Shown piece after piece: positions 37,953-47,964 of a stretch of 64,000 bases of DNA. Below the pieces are notes generated by a model. It saw nothing but the letters and a program-made list of their open reading frames with translations. It ran no database searches and was not told the DNA's origin. This stretch comes from Desulfovibrio sp. (lineage in GTDB: Bacteria > Desulfobacterota > Desulfovibrionia > Desulfovibrionales > Desulfovibrionaceae): assembly GCA_031271265.1 (NCBI GenBank), contig JAISWB010000096.1:39621-103620 (forward strand), written 5' to 3'. A program made the translations under genes and the position numbers. Numbering within the stretch: position 1 is the stretch's first letter; every line of letters begins with the position of its first letter.

Positions 37953-40181
37953 TCAACTCAGGGGCAATTCCATGCTGATCACCGTGCCGCCGCCTTCGTT
38001 GCGCAAGGCGCGCACATAGCCGCGGTGGTCCGTGACGATGGAGCGCACGATGGTCAGGCCGAGGCCGGTGCCGCCTTTTTTGCGGGAAAAATACGGCTCA
38101 AAGATGCGGGATTGTTCCTCCTCGGTCAGCCCCGGACCGTTGTCGGCCACGTCGACGCGCACGAGGTTCAGCGCGGGCGGGCAGGATACCGCGATGCGTA
38201 CGAGCGGGTCGACTGTCCCTTCCCGCCCCAGAACTTCGGCGGCATTGCCCAGGATGTTCATAAAGGCCCTGTTCATGGCCTCGCCGTCGACGGGCAGGAG
38301 AGGCGGCGTGTCCGTCACGGCGAGTTCCCAGCGTATCTCGGCGTGGCTGTTGCGGAAAAGTTCCAGCACGGTGCGCAGCAGGATGAGAATGTCGTCCGGC
38401 CGGGGTCTGACCTCCGGGAGTTTGGCGAAAGCCGAAAATTCCCGGACCATGCTCTGCAGGTGCCCGACCTGCAGGACTATGAGTTCCGTGCTCTGGATGA
38501 ACGCCGGATCTTTGACGAGGGGGCCGAATTTTTTTGCCAGGCGTTGGGCCGAGAGTTTGATCGGCGTCAGGGGGTTTTTGATTTCGTGGGCGATACGCCG
38601 CGCGACTTCGCGCCACGCGGCCATGCGCTGCATGCGTTCAAGCTCCGTGATATCCTCAAAGACGGCCACTGCCCCGCGGTAGGCGTCACCTGCGGCAAAG
38701 CTCACGGTATTGAGGAGCAGGCGCTTTTCTTCACCGGCGACGCTCAGGCCGATGCTCTGCCGGTAGCGCGACTCGGCGCGCCGGCGCAGGCGCTCCCGCA
38801 CGGCTCTGTCCACGACACCGTAGGTATCGGGCATGAGATCGCCGAGCCGGTGTCCGACCGCGGCCCCAGGGTCCAGGTTCAGTATCTCGCCCGCCGCCTT
38901 GTTGACCGTGGATATGCGGCCATCGTCGTCAAATGACACGACCCCGGCGGCAATGTTGTCGAGCACGGTTTCCATGTACTTGCCGCGCCGCGCCGTTTCC
39001 AGGTTCTGTTGCTCCAGGAGCTTGTACGCGTCCGTGATTTCCCGGCGGCTTTTCTCCAGATCCGTGGCCATGCTGTTGAACGACCGGATGAGCATTCCGA
39101 ATTCGCCCTGCCGGTCTTCCGTCAGGCGCACACTGAGATCGCCTGCGGCAATTCTCTCCGTGCCTCGTGCCAGGGCGGAAACGGGCGCGGTCAGTTCCCG
39201 CGCCAGGCGGAGGCCGAACCAGACCGCCCCCAGAATAATCAAGGCCGTCAGTACGCCCAGGCTGCTGTACAGCACGAGTTTCAGCGGATTTTTGATACTG
39301 CGCAGGTGGCTGTATTCCCGTGAGCCGCGCATGACCCGCTCGGTGCCGGCGGAAAAGCCCGGGCCGAGTTCGAGGCCTGCCAGAAGCAGCCGTTCGGCCT
39401 CCGCGTCCAGGGCGACGGCAGCGAACATGTAGTCCTGCGTTTCCGTGGAAATGCGTAAAATATCATAGCCCTGCCGCCGGATTTTTTCCCTGTCCGGCTT
39501 CTCCCCCGCCTGCTTTGCGGCCGCAAGCGCCGCGTCGTCCGCCGGCGTTCCACCCGCATAGCCCGCCGCGTCGAAAACGGCGACCGGGCCGGTGTCGTAT
39601 TCGCGGGCTTTGGCCCGCAGCAGTTCCCGACCCGCTTCGCTTTCAGCGTTCGTCCCCGCCGCTTCCAGAGCCGCCTTGATGTTTTCCACCCGGCGCACCA
39701 GGGATTGCCCGGTGCGCTCGTAAAGGGCGCCGACCAGTTCCAGGGCCGTACCCATTGAGGTTTCAACGCGCTCCTTGAACCAGAAATCCATGGAAAGCTG
39801 CACGTACTTGGTGGTGATGAGGCACATGAGCAGACACGGAAGGAGGGAAAAGGCCACAAAGGCCGCGGCCAGGCGGGCGCGCAGCCCCGATCCCAGGATG
39901 CCGCGCCGGCGCTCCAGAAGCAGTTTGAACGCGTTGCGGAGCACGATCAGCAAAATGCCGACGAGCAGCACAAAGTTGACGTTGAACATGACCATGAACA
40001 GACTGTCGCCGGACCTGAACTGCTCAAGCTGCACCCAGGTCAGGAGCAGGACAAGCAGGAAAGCCAGGGCGGCGAACAGCAGTTCCCTGCGTCTGCGCTT
40101 GCGGTCCCTTGCGAGGAGTTCCGCCTCGGAGAGAGGAGGCAGTGACAGGTCGGGCGGAAAGCTTTGTTCGGAGCGCATCAC
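37953..40181 (-). CDS. NtrY-like sensor histidine kinase (TM-HAMP-PAS-HisKA-HATPase)
   Basis: REVARRIAHEIKNPLTPIKLSAQRLAKKFG, DNGPGLTEEEQSRIFEPYFSRKKGGTGLGLTIVRSIVTDH. Confidence 0.92.
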   Translation of the reverse strand: MMRSEQSFPPDLSLPPLSEAELLARDRKRRRRELLFAALAFLLVLLLTWVQLEQFRSGDSLFMVMFNVNFVLLVGILLIVLRNAFKLLLERRRGILGSGLRARLAAAFVAFSLLPCLLMCLITTKYVQLSMDFWFKERVETSMGTALELVGALYERTGQSLVRRVENIKAALEAAGTNAESEAGRELLRAKAREYDTGPVAVFDAAGYAGGTPADDAALAAAKQAGEKPDREKIRRQGYDILRISTETQDYMFAAVALDAEAERLLLAGLELGPGFSAGTERVMRGSREYSHLRSIKNPLKLVLYSSLGVLTALIILGAVWFGLRLARELTAPVSALARGTERIAAGDLSVRLTEDRQGEFGMLIRSFNSMATDLEKSRREITDAYKLLEQQNLETARRGKYMETVLDNIAAGVVSFDDDGRISTVNKAAGEILNLDPGAAVGHRLGDLMPDTYGVVDRAVRERLRRRAESRYRQSIGLSVAGEEKRLLLNTVSFAAGDAYRGAVAVFEDITELERMQRMAAWREVARRIAHEIKNPLTPIKLSAQRLAKKFGPLVKDPAFIQSTELIVLQVGHLQSMVREFSAFAKLPEVRPRPDDILILLRTVLELFRNSHAEIRWELAVTDTPPLLPVDGEAMNRAFMNILGNAAEVLGREGTVDPLVRIAVSCPPALNLVRVDVADNGPGLTEEEQSRIFEPYFSRKKGGTGLGLTIVRSIVTDHRGYVRALRNEGGGTVISMELPLS

Positions 40182-40981
40182 GGCCTCGCAGCTTCACCTG
40201 CGGCGTCGAACGTGAACGGCAGGATGAAGCGCAGTTGCGGCGCGACTTCGGAAGACCAGAAAACGATGTTTTTCTGCAGCCAAGGCGGCACGTCGGCATG
40301 CCGCAGGGCGATGTCGAGCCGGACGGCGAACTCCTCGTCTTCGCCTTCATCGCGCAGCGCCTTCAGCGGGACAAGGGGAAGCGCGAGTTTTTTCCAGCCC
40401 GCATACAGCAGGCGGGTGAGGTTTCTGTCCCGCAGCTCTGTGTCATCTTCAGCGCCGGGCACGGTCAGCAAAAATTCGCGGCTCAGGGGATCGTGGCGGA
40501 GGAGGGACACACGCGTCTGCCGGCTGAGTTCGGCGTTGCCGAGCAGGGAACGCAGGCGTTCCACGGACGCTTGTATCTCCAGTTCAAGGATCGCGCCGTC
40601 TTTCAGCAGGTCGCGCAGGCTCGCCTCGTTGTCCACAGCTATGGAGATTTCCGCGGTCAGGAAGGCATCGGCCGTGCGCAACGCGGGAGGAGGGTCGGCG
40701 ATCAGCCGGTGGGCGGGCGCGGCGGACGCGGATGCGCTGAAAACGCAGAACAGCAGGAGCAGGAAACAACCGACGACCCCGCGTATGTGACAGCGGTATA
40801 GACTCCTGCGCAACCGCCCGCAGCCGGTCCCCGACAAAGCCGGGGTACGGCCCGCGGGGGGAGGACCGGGGCAGCCGACCTGCGGACAAGCCGCGGATGT
40901 CTCCGAAGGGTTCGCGGCGTTTGCCGGCCGGAGCGCGCGGGCGGCGCCGGTGCACTTTGCCGAAGATTCTGCGGGGTTCAT
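40178..40981 (-). CDS. DUF4390-like protein; start uncertain (ATG 40981 or internal TTG)
   Basis: Located directly before the NtrY-like gene; hydrophobic segment GVVGCFLLLLFCVFSASASA then ADAFLTAEISIAVDNEASLRDLLKDGAILELEIQASVERLRSLL. Confidence 0.6.
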   Translation of the reverse strand: MNPAESSAKCTGAARALRPANAANPSETSAACPQVGCPGPPPAGRTPALSGTGCGRLRRSLYRCHIRGVVGCFLLLLFCVFSASASAAPAHRLIADPPPALRTADAFLTAEISIAVDNEASLRDLLKDGAILELEIQASVERLRSLLGNAELSRQTRVSLLRHDPLSREFLLTVPGAEDDTELRDRNLTRLLYAGWKKLALPLVPLKALRDEGEDEEFAVRLDIALRHADVPPWLQKNIVFWSSEVAPQLRFILPFTFDAAGEAARP

Positions 40982-41041
40982 GGCGTTTGCCGGCCGGAGC
41001 GCGCAGGGGCGCTATTGTACTTTGCCGAAGCTGTCGTTCAT
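40917..41041. repeat. ~60-66-bp tandem duplication of HD-GYP gene 3' end and its downstream flank
   Basis: gcgtttgccggccggagcgcgc at 40917 and 40983 (offset 66); actttgccgaag and ttcat also shared in order. Confidence 0.8.
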
Positions 41042-42013
41042 GAGCGAAGCCAGTATCTTACCCGAACAGGAGAGGTCGAAGCGCGCTTTCGTGTCCGCCA
41101 GTTCCCGCGCCGCGTCTACCGGAGCTCTGGCTTCGGCGTATGTCCTTTCCTGGATCATGGCCGAAAAGGCGTCGGCCACGGCCGTCAGCCGCCCGAAAGA
41201 GCTTATGCTCTTGCTGTGTTGCGGGTAGCCGGAGGCGTCGAGGCGTTCGTGATGTTCCAGCGTCGCTTGGCGCATAAGGTCAAAGCTCTGGTCAAGTTTG
41301 TGCATGAGCCTGTATCCGGTGACGGTGTGCGGCGGTATTTTTTCCTTTTCCTCCGGCTTGAGCGGCGTAGTTTTGTTGAGGATAAAGGCAGGCACCTTGG
41401 CCATGCCCACATCGTGCAGAAGCAGGGCAAGGGTAGCCTGATCCAGATCTTTGCGCTTCAAGTTTTCGTTTACAGGGTAGACGAAGAGCCACAGACCCAC
41501 GCTCATGGTATTGATACAGTGCCGGCTCAGGGTAAATTTTCCCGTGTGCAGGCGACGGACAAAGAGGCGCAGCCTGTGCATATCCGTCCACAAGTATTCG
41601 GTAAGCACCAGCACGTCGTGGTGCAACTGCTCGAACAGGGTTTTCACCGGCTGCCCGAAAAACTCCGAAAGACGTATATCCAGGGCACGGATACAAATAT
41701 CCGCGACCTCGGCTTCCTTGAGGTTGCGGTCAACGAGCACCAGGTCAAGCTGTTTGACGATATGCTGCGAGTAGACGGGATGATCCCGGCGTGAAACGAA
41801 AAGATTTCCGGCGGTGCACAGGGCGTGGACTTCTTCGACCTGATCGTTGGACAGGCGCGCATCCTTGCGGGAGTATGTGAGGAGCTGTGCCACTTTTTCA
41901 TCAAGCACAAAGAGGTCCAGGGGCAGGCGATACCTGGGAAAACTGTCCAGTATGGATTCGCTTATCTGGTAGTATTCCTCGGCAACGGCGGCAAGGGCAT
42001 CGGCGTCGGGCAT
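41012..42013 (-). CDS. HD-GYP domain protein
   Basis: ALLLHDVGMAKVPAFIL ... HHERLDASGYP ... RLTAVADAFSAM. Confidence 0.85.
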   Translation of the reverse strand: MPDADALAAVAEEYYQISESILDSFPRYRLPLDLFVLDEKVAQLLTYSRKDARLSNDQVEEVHALCTAGNLFVSRRDHPVYSQHIVKQLDLVLVDRNLKEAEVADICIRALDIRLSEFFGQPVKTLFEQLHHDVLVLTEYLWTDMHRLRLFVRRLHTGKFTLSRHCINTMSVGLWLFVYPVNENLKRKDLDQATLALLLHDVGMAKVPAFILNKTTPLKPEEKEKIPPHTVTGYRLMHKLDQSFDLMRQATLEHHERLDASGYPQHSKSISSFGRLTAVADAFSAMIQERTYAEARAPVDAARELADTKARFDLSCSGKILASLMNDSFGKVQ

Positions 42014-42019
42014 GCGCGG

Positions 42020-43426
42020 CTACTTGGTGTATATTTTTACGAGGTTGGTGCCGGAGACAGCCTGATCCTTGCGGAACTGCCCGGCTGTAATCACGCAGAG
42101 GTCGCCTGCGTCGAGTTCGGGGCAGGTGTCGATAAAGCGTTCCGCTCTTTCCAGGTGGCCGGACAGGGAGGCGTCCGCCATGCGCGGCTGCACTCCCCAG
42201 GAAAAATTGAGGTGCCGCAGCATTTTCGGGTCGGGGGTCAGTCCGTAAACGGGCTGCCTGGGCCGTTGCGAGGACAGGCTGCGCGCGGCGGCCCCGCTCA
42301 TGCTGTGGGCCACAATGGCCCCGGCGTTGCGGCGTTCCGCCAGCAGGCAGGCGGTATAGGAGAAAAAGTCCGCCGCCGAGTCCGGCATGTGGTACCGGGA
42401 AAGATGGGAGCGCTCCAGCAGCAGGGATTCTGCTTCCGCGGCGATGGCCGACATGAAGGAAACGGCCTCGACCGGAAAGCGGCCCATGGCCGTTTCTTCG
42501 GAGAGCATGACGCAGTCCGTGCCGTCGAGCACGGCATTGGCCACGTCGGTGGTTTCGGCGCGGGTAGGTATGGGATTGTTGACCATGGAGAGCAGCATCT
42601 GCGTGGCCACGATGACCGGCTTGTTCGCGTTGTTGCAGGCGGCTATGATGCGTTTCTGCATGGTAGGAAGGGTGGGCATGGGGCACTCTATGCCCAGGTC
42701 GCCGCGCGCCACCATGAGTATGTCCGCGACCGCGAGGATTTCCTCCAGGCTGTCCACGGCGTTCTTGCGCTCCAGCTTGACGCAGATGGGGATGGCGTAG
42801 CCGGCTTTCTTGATAATGGAACGGGCCTCAAGCACGTCCTCGGGAGTCTGGACGAAGGACAGGGCAACGGCGTCCGCGCCCAGCGCCAGGCCGTCCAGCA
42901 GGTCTTTTTTGTCTTTGCCCGTCAGGGCGGGCAGCATGATATGTTTGCCGGGCAGGGCCAGACCCTTGCGGGAGGTCACGATGCCGCTGTTGCCGGCTTC
43001 CATGACCACGCCGCCGCTTACCTTGGAATCGACCAGGAACTGCAGGGTACCGTCGGCCAGCACGACCCTGTCGCCGCTTTCCATGCCGTCGAGCAGTTCC
43101 TTTTTGTCGAAGGGGATATACTGCATATCGTTGCGTTGCGGCCGCTCCGGCCCGAGAAAGGCCCGGTCGCCCTTGCTGAAGCTCAGCGAGCCTTCTTCAA
43201 TCGCGCCGATGCGGATTTTCGGTCCGGACAGATCCTGCATGACGGTTATGGGGATGCCGTGTTTTACCTCAAGGTCGCGGATGGTCTTGATGGTGGTCGA
43301 GAACTCCGCAGCCGTGCCGTGGGAGAAGTTAAGGCGCACGATGCGGACCCCGGCGTCGATGAGCTGCGAGAGCTTTTCCGGAGTGTTGCAGGCAGGTCCG
43401 ATGGTGGCCACTATTTTCGTTTTCAT
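42020..43426 (-). CDS. pyk: Pyruvate kinase
   Basis: MKTKIVATIGPACNTPEKLSQLIDAGVRIVRLNFSHG, MVARGDLGIECPMPTLPTMQKRIIAACNNANKPVIVATQML. Confidence 0.97.
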   Translation of the reverse strand: MKTKIVATIGPACNTPEKLSQLIDAGVRIVRLNFSHGTAAEFSTTIKTIRDLEVKHGIPITVMQDLSGPKIRIGAIEEGSLSFSKGDRAFLGPERPQRNDMQYIPFDKKELLDGMESGDRVVLADGTLQFLVDSKVSGGVVMEAGNSGIVTSRKGLALPGKHIMLPALTGKDKKDLLDGLALGADAVALSFVQTPEDVLEARSIIKKAGYAIPICVKLERKNAVDSLEEILAVADILMVARGDLGIECPMPTLPTMQKRIIAACNNANKPVIVATQMLLSMVNNPIPTRAETTDVANAVLDGTDCVMLSEETAMGRFPVEAVSFMSAIAAEAESLLLERSHLSRYHMPDSAADFFSYTACLLAERRNAGAIVAHSMSGAAARSLSSQRPRQPVYGLTPDPKMLRHLNFSWGVQPRMADASLSGHLERAERFIDTCPELDAGDLCVITAGQFRKDQAVSGTNLVKIYTK

Positions 43427-43456
43427 TAAAAATCCTTTATGGTCTGAAGAAATGTC

Positions 43457-44620
43457 TTACTTGGTTTCTTGACGGCGAATAAGCTCAAGGGCCGCCTTGT
43501 CCGCCGGGACGCGTTCGCCCATGAAATCCAGCCGGGCGTTGAATGTTCTGCCTTCTTCCCAGGCAAAGGGTGTTTTGCCGTCCGGCATGCGGTTGAGTTC
43601 AAGCACGTTCACGGCGCGTCCCTTGCCGTCGGGGCGCAGCCAGATAAGGCCGGGAATCTTTTCGGCCAGGGAAAAGGCGAAGCCCACCCCTTCGCCGCCG
43701 CCCAGAATGCAGTCGAAAATCCCGCCGGCCTTGGGCAGAAAGCTTTTTTCCGCAACGAGGCCCCAAGGGCTGACGCCGAGAAGCAACGGAACCTGTCCGC
43801 GCAGTTTTTTGCCCCTTTCCAGAACCTGCCGTTCCTGCTCCGGCGTCGGTCCCTTGCCGGGCACGGGGCCTTCGGGGAAAAAGACGATGCCCACCGGCCC
43901 GGCCGGGCTCTGCAGGATTTTGTCGCGGGGTTCCCTGTCGATTTCAACATATCCCGCGGGAATGCCGGCACCGGCGGTTTTCAGCCAGCCGGCCGCGCTG
44001 CGGGAAATCCAGCCGGCATCAACCTGCAGCATCGCCTGCAGTTTGCGGGCGAAGACCGCTTCGGCGGCCGCAGGCGGAGCCGCGTTGCGGCCTTTTTCGG
44101 CGAGATGTCCGAAACGGAACGGGTCGTCTGCGGTAAACTCGTAGGGGCCTGCGAGTACAAGGCAGGGCTTGCCGGCGTTGCGGTATGCGCGGAACAGCCC
44201 GATGCGGCGGGCCATGCCGCCGTATGTGCCGCTGCCCAGGCCGCAGGTCGGGCAGGGGCGCGTTTCTCCGAAGGTGGACGCATTATAGAAAACGGTCAGC
44301 AAGGGGCCAACGGCGTGCAGGTCGCCGGAGGCGGAGAACAGCCCGCTGTCGGAATACGCCGCCCGCGCGGCGGCAAAGGCCGGAGGCGCGCCCCTTGTCG
44401 CAAGAAGCAGCAGCGCTGCTGCGACAACCTGCAACGCAACCCGTGCCGTGCGGGGCGGCCGTGCGCCGGCAACAGGACGTAAAGTATCAAACGCCGCGGA
44501 AAGCGACTCCGCAACTGCAACAGCCGGCCGCGCGCGGCGCGTAACGAAGAACGGCAGCGCGGCGGCGAGCGCCTTGAAAGGGGATACGCTCGTTCCCCGC
44601 AATATTCGGAACAACGGCAT
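43457..44620 (-). CDS. Secreted UshA/metallophosphatase-like protein with CPTCG motif
   Basis: FYNASTFGETRPCPTCGLGSGTYGGMARRIGLFRAYR; hydrophobic N-terminal region. Confidence 0.45.
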   Translation of the reverse strand: MPLFRILRGTSVSPFKALAAALPFFVTRRARPAVAVAESLSAAFDTLRPVAGARPPRTARVALQVVAAALLLLATRGAPPAFAAARAAYSDSGLFSASGDLHAVGPLLTVFYNASTFGETRPCPTCGLGSGTYGGMARRIGLFRAYRNAGKPCLVLAGPYEFTADDPFRFGHLAEKGRNAAPPAAAEAVFARKLQAMLQVDAGWISRSAAGWLKTAGAGIPAGYVEIDREPRDKILQSPAGPVGIVFFPEGPVPGKGPTPEQERQVLERGKKLRGQVPLLLGVSPWGLVAEKSFLPKAGGIFDCILGGGEGVGFAFSLAEKIPGLIWLRPDGKGRAVNVLELNRMPDGKTPFAWEEGRTFNARLDFMGERVPADKAALELIRRQETK

Positions 44621-44631
44621 GGGCGGCAGGC

Positions 44632-44910
44632 TCAGGAATTGACGAACTCTTTGAGTTCCTTGCCGGCGCGGAAAAAGGGAAGCTTTTTCGGCGCCACGGC
44701 TACCACTTCCCCGGTTTTGGGGTTGCGTCCCGTATAGCCGGCGTATTCTTTGATCTTGAAGCTGCCGAGCCCGCGTATCTCCACGCGACGTTCAGCCAGC
44801 AGGGCCTGACGGATGCAATCGAAAAAAGTATTGACGACCGTGCCCGCCTCGTCTGCCGAAAGAAAATTTTCCTCGGCCATTATCTTGATAATTTCACTTT
44901 TGTTCATCAA
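44632..44910 (-). CDS. HU/IHF family DNA-binding protein
   Basis: NKSEIIKIMAEENFLSADEAGTVVNTFFDCIRQALLAERRVEIRGLGSFKIKEYAGYTGRNPKTGEVV. Confidence 0.95.
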   Translation of the reverse strand: MMNKSEIIKIMAEENFLSADEAGTVVNTFFDCIRQALLAERRVEIRGLGSFKIKEYAGYTGRNPKTGEVVAVAPKKLPFFRAGKELKEFVNS

Positions 44911-44990
44911 TAATTCCTTTATGGTTTGCAGGCTCTCTCCTCAGCTTTGCGGGAGGTTCGCGGCAGGCTTCCGGCGGAGCGGCCGCTGCG
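44911..44990. repeat. Family B leader-type repeat copy (B5) at the HU gene start
   Basis: aataattcctttatggtttgcaggctctctcctcagctttgcggg. Confidence 0.5.
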
Positions 44991-45160
44991 CAAAAACGGG
45001 ATGCGCGCTCGCCGGATTGTTTTTGTTTTCAGGCAGTTTACTATGAAAGGGAATTCCGGTCCAGCAGAATATCGCGGATACAACCGCGCACAGAGCTTGC
45101 CTCGCAACCGTAACTCGGGGGAATCACGGAAGTATTTTTTTTGAGAGAGTCCTCCCCTGT

Positions 45161-45982
45161 TCAGTCGACGGCGTTTACGTTGCGCAGGGGGGTGCCGAGC
45201 GCTTCGCCGGCAGACAGAGTGCCGCGCAGTTGTTCCAGTTTTTCGGCCGCCGCCATGCAGTCCTGGGAGGCAGGCGAACGCGGCGCCAGATCCATGAGCG
45301 GCCGTTGTTTGCGCACGGCATCGGTCAGCCCCTTGTCTGAGCGGACTTCACAGAGAAAAGAGGGTGCAAAGCCGAGAAAGCGTTTGCATACGGCCGCCAG
45401 ACGATTGAAGGTCCGCTTAGCCTCGGCCTGTGACTCCGCCATATTCACGATGATGTGGAAGTCCGTCACATCATAGCGGGCCGACAGCACTTTCATAAGG
45501 GCGTAGCTGTCCGTTAGGGAGGTCGGCTCCGGGGTAATCACCACAAGGCGCAGGGTGGTCATTGTTGCGAAATTCAGGACGGTGGGCGAGATGCCTGCCC
45601 CGATGTCCATGCAGACGAAATCGTATTCTGCGGCCAGAGGGTTGAGCCTGTCGCGCAACATGCTGCGCGCCCCCGCGTCCAGGTCCACGAAGTCCGCCAT
45701 GCCGGAGTTGGCGGGCAGCAGATCCAGCCCCGGCCGGCCTCCTGCGCCGAAGGGGATCAGAATTTCCGCAGGGTCCTGGTTGTTGATGAGTATGTCCTGC
45801 ATATGCTTTTCCGGAGTAACACCCAAAAGGACATCCATATTGGCCAGCCCCATGTCGCAGTCTATGAGCAGCACCTTGCGGCCGTGCAGGTGCAACCCGC
45901 AGCAGATGTTCAGGGCCAGATTGCTTTTGCCCACACCTCCTTTGCCGCTGAGTATGGAAAAGCTGACGGTTTTTCTGTTCAT
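45161..45982 (-). CDS. MinD/FlhG-like ParA-family ATPase
   Basis: ILSGKGGVGKSNLALNICCGL, LLIDCDMGLANMDVLLG, VCMDIGAGISPTVLNF. Confidence 0.9.
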   Translation of the reverse strand: MNRKTVSFSILSGKGGVGKSNLALNICCGLHLHGRKVLLIDCDMGLANMDVLLGVTPEKHMQDILINNQDPAEILIPFGAGGRPGLDLLPANSGMADFVDLDAGARSMLRDRLNPLAAEYDFVCMDIGAGISPTVLNFATMTTLRLVVITPEPTSLTDSYALMKVLSARYDVTDFHIIVNMAESQAEAKRTFNRLAAVCKRFLGFAPSFLCEVRSDKGLTDAVRKQRPLMDLAPRSPASQDCMAAAEKLEQLRGTLSAGEALGTPLRNVNAVD

Positions 45983-45988
45983 GGCAGT

Positions 45989-46855
45989 TTACTCCGGATC
46001 CATATCGGCGAACAGGAATTGCTTTTCGCCCGCATGGACCAGACTGGTCCGGTCCTTGTTCAGTTTTGCGCTTGAGGCTGCGGCAACATTGTTTTTACCG
46101 TTTTTCTTGACCTCGTACATGGCTTTGTCCGCGCTTTCCAGGAGGCAGGCGCTGTTTTTGCGTTCGCGGTCAAGCAGGGCGAGGCAGGCAACCCCGCCCG
46201 AGAAGGTCATGGTGAAGTTCTCCCCTCTGCATGCGAAGTGTTCTTTTTTGAGCGCGGAGAGCAGGCGGTTGCCGAGCATGACTCCCGTCCAGACGGTTGT
46301 GGCGGGTAAAATAACGGCGAATTCCTCACCGCCGATGCGCGCGGTAATGTCGTAGTGGCGCATGGAGTTCTGCAGCAGTCTGGCCACATCCTGCAGAACA
46401 TGGTCGCCGCAGGCGTGGCCCCAGCGGTCGTTTACCTGCTTGAAGTCATCCAGATCTAAAAGTATCAGGCTCAACTCGGTGTGCGAGCGCAAGGCCCTGG
46501 AGACTTCTTCGTCAAGACGCCTGTTGAAGTAGCCGCGGTTGCCTATGCCCGTGAGCGCGTCGTGGTCGCGTTGAAACGCGAGGCGCTGCTGCAGTTCGAG
46601 CATCTTTGCCACCGCTTCGGCCCGGTCGCACTGCAGGGGCACGGCCAGCCAGTTGTCCAGACCGTAGGTGGACGCGCAACGCTCCCAGTCTTCGAGGGAT
46701 ATGCCCTGAAGAACGCGCACAAGGGCAGTTGCCGCGTTGTTCCGGACGGGCGCCTGCGCCAGAACGCTCCCGACCACGTCTTCCAGGTCGGCGAGCATAT
46801 TGCCGTATATGCCGCCTTCGGGCGGCAGCGGCGCGTCATTGAATTTTGTCGGCAT
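45989..46855 (-). CDS. GGDEF domain diguanylate cyclase
   Basis: DHDALTGIGNRGYFNRRLDEE, LILLDLDDFKQVNDRWGHACGD, ITARIGGEEFAVILP. Confidence 0.92.
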   Translation of the reverse strand: MPTKFNDAPLPPEGGIYGNMLADLEDVVGSVLAQAPVRNNAATALVRVLQGISLEDWERCASTYGLDNWLAVPLQCDRAEAVAKMLELQQRLAFQRDHDALTGIGNRGYFNRRLDEEVSRALRSHTELSLILLDLDDFKQVNDRWGHACGDHVLQDVARLLQNSMRHYDITARIGGEEFAVILPATTVWTGVMLGNRLLSALKKEHFACRGENFTMTFSGGVACLALLDRERKNSACLLESADKAMYEVKKNGKNNVAAASSAKLNKDRTSLVHAGEKQFLFADMDPE

Positions 46856-47952
46856 GGCGCAATAATAACAGAGAACGTATGAGGTTGTCGAGGTTGCCGT
46901 CGAGTACCGCGTCCACGTCCGTTTCGTCGGCGCCGGTCCTGTGGTCTTTGACGAGGCGGTACGGCTGCATGGTATAGGTGCGGATCTGGCTGCCGAAGTT
47001 GATGGCGTCCTTGTCCCGGTAACGGCTTTTTTTCTCGTCCTCCGCCTTGCGCAGTTCGCGTTCGTAAAGGCGGGCCCGGAGCACGGACATGGCCGCGTCC
47101 TTGTTGCTGTGCTGGGATTTTTCGTTCTGGCACTGGACGACGAGTCCCGTGGGCAGGTGGGTTATGCGTACTGCCGATTCGGTCTTGTTCACATGTTGTC
47201 CGCCCGCCCCGCCGGCCCGGAAAACGTCTATGCGCAGGTCGCTTTCGTCGATGGTGACGGCAATGTTCCGCCCCGCGTCAGGCAGCACGTCCACGGAGGC
47301 AAAGGAGGTGTGCCGTCTGCCCGAGGCATCGAAGGGCGAGATGCGGATAAGGCGGTGAATGCCGTTTTCGCTTTTGAGCAGTCCGTAAGCGTTGGGCCCG
47401 GTTACGCGCAGGCAGGCGCTTTTAATGCCTGCCTCGTCGCCGTATTGGAAATCAAGGTATTCGCAGGCACAGTCGTGCCTGTCCGCCCAGCGTTGGTACA
47501 TGCGCAGCAACATGGCAGCCCAGTCCTGGGCTTCGGTTCCTCCGGCGCCGGGATGCAGGCAGAGAACGGCGGGCAGGGCGTCCTCCGCGTCGGCGAGGAG
47601 CATGGCCGTTTCCGTCTGTTCCAGGAGGACGCGCAGATGTTCCAGAGATTGGGCCAGGCTTTCCAGCGCCTCTTCGTCGTCTTCTTCCCCGGCCAGAGCC
47701 AACCAGTCCTCGACGTCGCTCCTGGCTTCCTGCAACCGCGCAAAGCGGCTCTGCTCGGTTTCCAGGCGGCTTTTTTCCCGCAGTACAGGAGTCAGCAGTT
47801 CCGGCTTGTCCCAGGCAGCGGGAGCTGCCAGTTGCTTTTCCATTTCCGTGAGCCGGGCGTTGACGTCGTCGGGGTCAAAGACGCCCCCGTAAGCCGTCGA
47901 ATTGTTCGAAAAGGGGGTCTGCGGAGGATTTGAGTTCGGGAAAGGTATACAT
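46836..47952 (-). CDS. prfB: Peptide chain release factor 2, expressed through programmed +1 frameshift
   Basis: PGAGGTEAQDWAAMLLRMYQRW, RAGGAGGQHVNKTESAVRITHLPTGLVV; zero-frame leader MYTFPELKSSADPLFEQFDGLRGRL* from ATG 47952. Confidence 0.93.
47875..47885 (-). other. RF2 autoregulatory frameshift site
   Basis: Minus strand TTACGGGGGCGTCTTTGACCCC: GGGGG element then CTT TGA C. Confidence 0.88.
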
Positions 47953-47964
47953 GCGTTCACCTGT

